A stretch of DNA of 64,000 nucleotides from NCBI GenBank assembly GCA_964472785.1, contig CAYYMH010000002.1, positions 1 through 64,000 on the forward strand, written 5' to 3'. This DNA comes from CAYYMH01 sp964472785. GTDB taxonomy: Bacteria; Zhuqueibacterota; Zhuqueibacteria; Thermofontimicrobiales; Thermofontimicrobiaceae. Positions 58,363-64,000 of the stretch are shown here, piece after piece; positions within the stretch are counted from its first letter, which is position 1; each line of letters opens with the position of its first letter. The notes under the pieces were generated by a model. The model was not told where the DNA came from and did no database searches. It saw only the letters and a program-made list of their open reading frames with translations. A program made the position numbers and the translations under genes.

Positions 58363-61300
58363 CTACTTTATGAGAATCATTTTTTTAATAAATTTATAAC
58401 CCCCTGTAGTCAATGAATAAAAATATACACCGCAGGGAACCAACATATTATTTCTGTCAGTTGAATCCCAGGAAATCCTGTAAGCTCCGGTCGTTCGAAA
58501 TTTATTAACCAATTTCTTGATTAATCGACCTTCGATATTGTATATATCAAGCCTGACAAAAGAATCATTCGCTATTTGGTATTTAATAGTTGTCTCCATA
58601 TTAAATGGATTCGGATAATTTTGAAACAGTTGAAACGAACCTGGAGTTACCCCGGGATTTGATATTAATCCTGTTGCTGGTTCAAAATTTACATGAATTG
58701 CAGTATCACCATGAACAGTTACTTGTTTTGTCAAGTTCGTATCTTCATCAACGCTATTCCAGTTACAAAATTCATATCCTTGATTAGCCGACGCTATTAA
58801 CACTATCTCTTCACCAAAATCATAATCTTCTTTTTCAGGTATCACATCGACCAAGCCAGCATTCTCCGGTTCGATATTTATGGTCACATTGCATCCATTA
58901 ATTTTTAATTCACATTCACTAGACCAGTCAGACATGATGTCCTGGTGTATTTTACAACGCGCTCGGGCTTTAATAGAATACACAGAAGATGTTTCATAAA
59001 ATTTACTCCGAACGGTATCTCCCCAATCAGAAAATGTACTATCGCCCCAATCAAATTGGTATTCCAAGGGGTGGTTTAAGTTGCTTTCCGTATGATTAAC
59101 CTTAAAAGTTAACAATTGACGTCTATAACCCGAATCAGGTCCAAAAGGGTTATCTGGTGTATTTATGACTTCATCGATTGGATTAAAATGGGCAATTATA
59201 TATTTATCATCATCCATCTTGATTGTAACCGGATAATTACTCCCTGACAAATCACCTTCCCAATGTTCAAAAAAAAATTCCGCAATGCTGAAAGGTGTTA
59301 ATTGAACTGTGTCATTACAAGCATAAAACATTTTTTCAGGAACGGTAGTTATTTCACCAGCGCTATTATTTGGCAATATCTCTATGTACAGGTCTAATCC
59401 TCTGACAAAAATATCCTTTGCCACCGACCAGTCCGAAATAATATCCGGATGCAATTTACACCTTCCACGTGCCTTTATTTGATATTGACCCGTCGTATCA
59501 AAAGCATAAAATACCGAATCATTCCCCCAATCCGATAGATTATTGTCTCCCCAACTAAATTGATATTCAACCGGATGTCCCATACTACTCACAGAGTTTC
59601 CAGTGCTTATCATTGTTTGTTTTCCGAGAATCAAGGTATCGGGACACAAAGGTTTGTCCGGCGGTGTAATAGTTTCATCAATTGCAACAAAATTTGCCCT
59701 GACATTTTTATGACTATCAAAGATGAGAATAGTCGGATTCTCATCACCAATCAAATCCCCATCCCAGTTACGAAAGATGAAATGCGGTTGTGCAATCGCC
59801 GACAAATTGACCGTATCTCCATTTGCATACTCGTTCTTATCCGGATTAACTGCTACACTCCCAGCTTCTGCAGGTGTGACGTCAACAAAAAGAGAATATC
59901 CTTGTATCGTTACAAAAAATATATCAGACCAATCAGATACAACCTCATTATGAATTTTGCATCTTGCGCGTACTTTAACCTGGTAGACTCCATTTGTAAA
60001 ATATGTATAAATTCTCGAACTAAATCCCCACTCTGATATTTTGTCATACCCCCAATCAAACTGATATTCTAATTCATGTCCCAAATTGCTTACTGCACCT
60101 TCCGCTACAAACTCATAGCTTTCATTAATATATCCGCTATCTGGTCCGAAAGAAACGGTCGGTTTTGTAATAAATTCTTCAGGATTTTCACCGTTGGAGA
60201 TGATCGTTATCGTCTGATTTGCTGAAATATTCGATCTAATTTCGCGTCCACCATCTTGGAAAACAACTAATACATCAACAAACTCCAACTCTCCAAGACC
60301 GAAATGTAAAATCGGATCGTTTTGCCCCAAATAACCATTATTACTTCGGGATTCTCTCATGCCGATTATATTTTCACCACTTTGCCCCGGAGGATAAATA
60401 TAAGTTTTGGCACCATAAGCACCAGCCTGTCCATAAGAATTGTATAGTTTTATTTTTAACCAATTTCCGCTTTTCAGGTTATTTCGAATTAGCAAACTAT
60501 GCGATCTTTTACAAGCTACAGCAAAATCCAAATCCCCATCATCATCTATATCAGCAAGGCTGATAGCGCGGGGATCATTAATTCCATTGACCGGGATCGG
60601 CACCGTCTCAAAAAAATTTCCGCTTCCATCATTTAGATAGCACTTGTCATCACCGGCAAAAATCAAATCGAGATCACCATCGTTGTCTACATCTGCAAAA
60701 CCACCCATATATCCTTTAATATTTTCAAAAGTATGGTGAAAAGTGAATGTACCATCACCATTATTTTTATAGAGGTAGGCAAAAACACCTGTAACATCAC
60801 CTACTAGTAATAAATCCAAATCTCCGTCATTATCAATATCACCAAATGTTACCCCCTCTCTTCCTGGATGCATTATTCCTATAGAGTCAGGCGGAATAAG
60901 ACTAAAATGTCCTGTTCCATCATTTTGTAAAACATTTAAAGGCCCCGTTCGATTACCAGCAAATATATCAACATCACCATCAAGATCATAATCTGCTGCA
61001 GTCGCGCCTTGTCCTGCTGGCGCTGAACGTAGATTACCAGCCTGTACACTCGTAAAATTAAAATTACCATCATTACGATAAACTTCGTTTGTCTCTCCAA
61101 TAGGATCATCACTGCCTAAATAATTTGAAACACAGAATAAATCCAGGTCGCCATCACCTTCCATGTCAAATGCGAGAACGCCTCTAGTTGGGAATTTATA
61201 ATGAACTAACTCACTTTTTTCAGTCACATCACTGAAAAACCCATATCCATTATTTTCATAAATATTATTATGTTCGCCCATACCTTCCAAATTAAATGAT

Positions 61301-63393
61301 GCTCCATTAAAGATATCATAGTCGCCATCGTTATCAAAATCTGCAAAACATACGCCATGTGAACCCCCATCAAAATCATCGACACCTCTTATTTGAGCTT
61401 CTTCTTTAAATTCATTTCTTCCAACATTATGAAAAAAAAGATCCGCCGTTGGATAAGTAAATAGTAATGTTATGTATAAATCTGGCAAACCATCATTATC
61501 AACATCTGCGAAAGCACATCCGTGTCCACCTGTAAGTTCACTTCCATATGGTCGGGTAATTCCTGATGTCAGTGAAATATTAGTAAATGATAGATTTGGT
61601 GCCTTTTCAGTCATAAATGTCATATCTTGACTATAGGCTCGTTCACCGTTTTTGGCTTCTGAAACAGCCCGAAAATGATACATGGTTTCGTCTTGGAGAC
61701 CATTAATTATAACATTATGAGTAAAAACAAAATTGGAATCAACAACTGTTGTATCACCATAATTAGCATCCAGTCCGTACTCAACATAACTATTACTTAA
61801 TTTATTAGTAACCCAAACGACAACCACAGAACTATCTGTCATTTGAGTTACGTCAATACCAAATATTTCTAATGATGGCAAGTTGTTCCTCAACAATGTT
61901 GATTTCTGCTGAAGCAGAACACCATCCCCATAATAATATTCATTACCGGTTCCAATCGGTTTGTTCACATAGTTCTCGTAATCTCCTGGGCCTGTACCCG
62001 CAGATATCCCTGTCACAATTGCTTCAACTTCCTCCTGAACATAAAACTTTCGATATAACCCGTTATTGGCTTGATGTACCGCATCCTGATAGCTCTGATC
62101 TAAAACACCAATATTAATGCCTTTTTGAAGACCATACGCAAACAACGCCGATCCCGAACTCTCCAAATAATTACCACCATCATCTCCATGATCTAAAACC
62201 GTGTACCATAAACCACTCGATTGATCCTGATACTGCAATAAACCATCTGCCAACGATGTAAATATCGCCACAACCGCATCTCGCTGCGGATGACTCTCCG
62301 GTAAATATTCCAAAAAATCCGCTATCCCGCGAATCACCCAACCATTACCACGTGCCCAAAAATATGCCGATGTATTCCAGGCCGTCACAGCCCAGTCTGC
62401 CGAACCATCCTCATCCCAACCATGATAAAACAAGCCACTTACCTGATCCTGCAAATGACTCGCATGGATCAAAATCTGATGCACTCCCTCATTAAAATAG
62501 CGAATATCCCCCGTTATATATCCCATCAATCCCAAAAACCGACCTAATCCCCCCAACGTATCAACCCATAACTGATCCAATAAACGAGGCAAATGTACAA
62601 ACCCGCCCTCAGACGTACGCGGATATTCAGTCAACAAATACTCTCCCACCTGTTCAGCTGCTCCCAAATACTTCTGCTCGCCTGTCGCCTGATATAACCA
62701 AATCAAGATAATGCCCGGTATAAAATCCCGAATCTCGATATCCAAATCCCCATTTGAATTAACATGTCCATCCATAAAACTACGCACATAATTCAAATAA
62801 TCCAAATCTCCTGTCACCTCATACGATTGCGACATCCCGTACATCAATTCCTCTACCTGCCAACTGGTGATCGAATAATCCGTCGGATCGGGAAAACGTG
62901 ACAAAATCGACTCTGACAAATTGATCAACCATACCTCCTCATCCACTGTCGTCGACAAAATCTCAACACGATCTAACGACAACGAACGAACTCCCGAGTC
63001 ATTGATATAAGCAAGCGTCAATTGATGACGACCAGAGCTCACTTCGCTCAATATCGAATAATTATGCCAACTGGTATGCGTCACCAATATCGGGCCAACA
63101 ACAACATCATCGACTCGTAACTCCAAAAAAGGCCAACCATCGTCACCATGATGCCCTTTTGCGCGAACTGTAAATTCATAAAACCCACTGCTCACAAAAT
63201 CTACACTATCTGACACATATCCTTCACTCTCTAATAACCATCCATCCGTTATCTGATGACCAGTCGTCTTGACTGCCATGGTTTCAACTTCCAAAATCTC
63301 GCCAAAAACCATGCTCGTAACCGCCAAAACAACCATCAACATCAGCGTCAAAACATATCGAAATCGAATTGGTGAGAAGTCCAAACCTCTCAT
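58363..63393 (-). CDS. GH105-type hydrolase fused to FG-GAP, ASPIC/UnbV and PKD/InlB repeats, secreted
   Basis: Residues are numbered from the upstream ATG at 63423. After the signal peptide (ends VFG) comes a CBM-like beta domain (about 45-157). A GH88/GH105-type alpha/alpha barrel follows (about 165-510) with 'WVDTLGGLGRFLG' (Asp288, the probable catalytic Asp region), 'WARGNGWVIRG' (356-366) and 'ESSGSALFAYGL'. An FN3-like domain, FG-GAP repeats (about 615-1000), an ASPIC/UnbV domain (about 1000-1095, 'SNNGYLGQNDPILHFGLG'), three PKD/InlB pairs and NYPNPFNMET complete it. GH105 enzymes remove unsaturated uronic acids from rhamnogalacturonan or similar lyase products. The ATG at 63393 is preferred for AAAGGA seven bases upstream; at 63423 the AAGG is only three bases away. 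Confidence 0.84.
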   Translation of the reverse strand: MRGLDFSPIRFRYVLTLMLMVVLAVTSMVFGEILEVETMAVKTTGHQITDGWLLESEGYVSDSVDFVSSGFYEFTVRAKGHHGDDGWPFLELRVDDVVVGPILVTHTSWHNYSILSEVSSGRHQLTLAYINDSGVRSLSLDRVEILSTTVDEEVWLINLSESILSRFPDPTDYSITSWQVEELMYGMSQSYEVTGDLDYLNYVRSFMDGHVNSNGDLDIEIRDFIPGIILIWLYQATGEQKYLGAAEQVGEYLLTEYPRTSEGGFVHLPRLLDQLWVDTLGGLGRFLGLMGYITGDIRYFNEGVHQILIHASHLQDQVSGLFYHGWDEDGSADWAVTAWNTSAYFWARGNGWVIRGIADFLEYLPESHPQRDAVVAIFTSLADGLLQYQDQSSGLWYTVLDHGDDGGNYLESSGSALFAYGLQKGINIGVLDQSYQDAVHQANNGLYRKFYVQEEVEAIVTGISAGTGPGDYENYVNKPIGTGNEYYYGDGVLLQQKSTLLRNNLPSLEIFGIDVTQMTDSSVVVVWVTNKLSNSYVEYGLDANYGDTTVVDSNFVFTHNVIINGLQDETMYHFRAVSEAKNGERAYSQDMTFMTEKAPNLSFTNISLTSGITRPYGSELTGGHGCAFADVDNDGLPDLYITLLFTYPTADLFFHNVGRNEFKEEAQIRGVDDFDGGSHGVCFADFDNDGDYDIFNGASFNLEGMGEHNNIYENNGYGFFSDVTEKSELVHYKFPTRGVLAFDMEGDGDLDLFCVSNYLGSDDPIGETNEVYRNDGNFNFTSVQAGNLRSAPAGQGATAADYDLDGDVDIFAGNRTGPLNVLQNDGTGHFSLIPPDSIGIMHPGREGVTFGDIDNDGDLDLLLVGDVTGVFAYLYKNNGDGTFTFHHTFENIKGYMGGFADVDNDGDLDLIFAGDDKCYLNDGSGNFFETVPIPVNGINDPRAISLADIDDDGDLDFAVACKRSHSLLIRNNLKSGNWLKIKLYNSYGQAGAYGAKTYIYPPGQSGENIIGMRESRSNNGYLGQNDPILHFGLGELEFVDVLVVFQDGGREIRSNISANQTITIISNGENPEEFITKPTVSFGPDSGYINESYEFVAEGAVSNLGHELEYQFDWGYDKISEWGFSSRIYTYFTNGVYQVKVRARCKIHNEVVSDWSDIFFVTIQGYSLFVDVTPAEAGSVAVNPDKNEYANGDTVNLSAIAQPHFIFRNWDGDLIGDENPTILIFDSHKNVRANFVAIDETITPPDKPLCPDTLILGKQTMISTGNSVSSMGHPVEYQFSWGDNNLSDWGNDSVFYAFDTTGQYQIKARGRCKLHPDIISDWSVAKDIFVRGLDLYIEILPNNSAGEITTVPEKMFYACNDTVQLTPFSIAEFFFEHWEGDLSGSNYPVTIKMDDDKYIIAHFNPIDEVINTPDNPFGPDSGYRRQLLTFKVNHTESNLNHPLEYQFDWGDSTFSDWGDTVRSKFYETSSVYSIKARARCKIHQDIMSDWSSECELKINGCNVTINIEPENAGLVDVIPEKEDYDFGEEIVLIASANQGYEFCNWNSVDEDTNLTKQVTVHGDTAIHVNFEPATGLISNPGVTPGSFQLFQNYPNPFNMETTIKYQIANDSFVRLDIYNIEGRLIKKLVNKFRTTGAYRISWDSTDRNNMLVPCGVYFYSLTTGGYKFIKKMILIK

Positions 63394-63439
63394 ATTCTCG
63401 TCCTTTACTTTTCTTCTTTTCATGCGCCTTATATTAACA

Positions 63440-64000
63440 TTACCTCAATACGACCATCCGGCGCATCTCTATAAATCGATCCGCTTCTAAACGATAAAAA
63501 TAAACGCCTGCACTTACGGCTCGACCTAAATCATCACGGCCATCCCATAACGCTTCATACCGACCCGCTGGCTTTTCACCAATCGCCATATCCTTTATCT
63601 GCTGTCCAAGATAATTATATATCGTCAAGCGAACCTGGCCAGATTCCGGCAAACTGTACTTGATCCGGGTTACTCTGTCTATTCCTGTACCCCCTGGGAA
63701 AAAAGGATTCGGATAATTCTGTCCCAAAGAATAAGACTGCGGCATAACATCTCCGACCACCAAACGAGAACCGCCCCGATACAGCACCTGATCATTGATC
63801 TGAAAGCGCGCCAATCTCAACTCACTCTCCTCACCTGGTGAACCTTTCACCCGAAACCGTAACTTGAGCAACTCGCCGCTCTGGTCAATCGGCTCGATAC
63901 TGTAAAATCCAATCCGAATCCGTCCGTCACGTGCATAATAATATAATTCAACATTCCGCAGCAATCCCGTCCGGACGATTCCACTAAAATCAAGAACCGC
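63440..64000 (-). CDS. C-terminal part of a secreted protein with cohesin-like and sorting domains (5' end outside window)
   Basis: The frame is open from 63440 to the window end, so the protein continues upstream; the TTG at 63964 is not a credible start. The visible ~186 residues are a cohesin-like domain ('VLDFSGIVRTGLLRNVELYY', then 'ARFQIND') and a sorting domain ('NYPNPFFPGG', ending RRMVVLR). The cohesin-like part aligns with those just before the sorting domains at 36391 and 55699, where a dockerin-like pair precedes it, so one may lie beyond the window. It is 47 bases before the GH105 gene and probably cotranscribed with it. Confidence 0.82.
   Translation of the reverse strand, partial: AVLDFSGIVRTGLLRNVELYYYARDGRIRIGFYSIEPIDQSGELLKLRFRVKGSPGEESELRLARFQINDQVLYRGGSRLVVGDVMPQSYSLGQNYPNPFFPGGTGIDRVTRIKYSLPESGQVRLTIYNYLGQQIKDMAIGEKPAGRYEALWDGRDDLGRAVSAGVYFYRLEADRFIEMRRMVVLR

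Noticed and set aside
59560..60036. 158-codon plus-strand open frame opposite the GH105/PKD gene
   Set aside because: It lies antisense to conserved PKD/InlB repeats; its Ile/Arg/Cys-rich translation is typical of a shadow frame.
1..64000. tRNA, rRNA, transposase or integrase genes
   Set aside because: No tRNA-like cloverleaf, rRNA segment or mobile-element protein was recognised by reading either strand; this is a visual check only.

Overview
The window looks like part of a scaffold from a Gram-negative bacterium of the FCB superphylum, probably a metagenome-assembled genome from a KSB1-, Calditrichota- or Marinimicrobia-like lineage. The evidence is the C-terminal sorting module with the NYPNPFNP motif at the end of twelve gene products, a PorV/PorQ-type barrel, signal peptides, an ExbB/ExbD pair and fairly AT-rich DNA. 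The lineage is inferred from protein style only; no rRNA or tRNA gene was seen. There are 24 genes. All are on the minus strand except a macrodomain gene at the left edge and a HEAT-repeat lipoprotein gene at 5569-6612.

Layout. 1-900: macrodomain protein, then a bidirectional terminator. 900-5400: two secreted proteins with sorting domains, one with golvesin-like and ASH domains, the other a GHL10-type glycoside hydrolase. 5569-8560: HEAT-repeat lipoprotein (plus strand), a CsgG/FlgT-like periplasmic protein and a lipoprotein. 8667-21350: an apparent cell-envelope operon read right to left: F5/8C-domain protein, PorV-like barrel, large beta-barrel, 1040-residue TPR protein, ExbB-like and ExbD-like proteins, then two paralogues that join a TonB-like transmembrane helix to a DUF4159 domain. 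21457-64000: ten very large secreted genes, the last cut by the window end. They are built from cohesin, divergent InlB B-repeat, PKD-like, malectin, FN3, CBM-like, FG-GAP and dockerin-like modules. Three carry enzymes: two SGNH/GDSL hydrolases and one GH105-type hydrolase.

Reading. The large right-hand genes look like a locus for exported, cell-surface or released proteins acting on polysaccharides: hydrolases, esterases, sugar-binding modules and long repeat stalks. The sorting domain would send them through a type IX-like exporter, of which only a PorV-like protein is in the window. The envelope operon could supply proton-motive-force energy and outer-membrane assembly functions. Any link between the operon and the secreted proteins is inference from proximity.

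Most notable: (i) ExbB/ExbD next to two TonB-like proteins that keep the SxxxH helix motif but end in DUF4159; (ii) CBM-like modules inserted at one site inside InlB-like repeats; (iii) cohesin and dockerin-like modules shared among sorting-domain proteins, sometimes in one polypeptide; (iv) a GH105/FG-GAP/UnbV fusion; (v) an SGNH gene whose signal peptide has no normal in-frame start; (vi) a 100-N scaffold gap inside a repeat gene whose flanks share exactly 55 bp and rejoin in frame.
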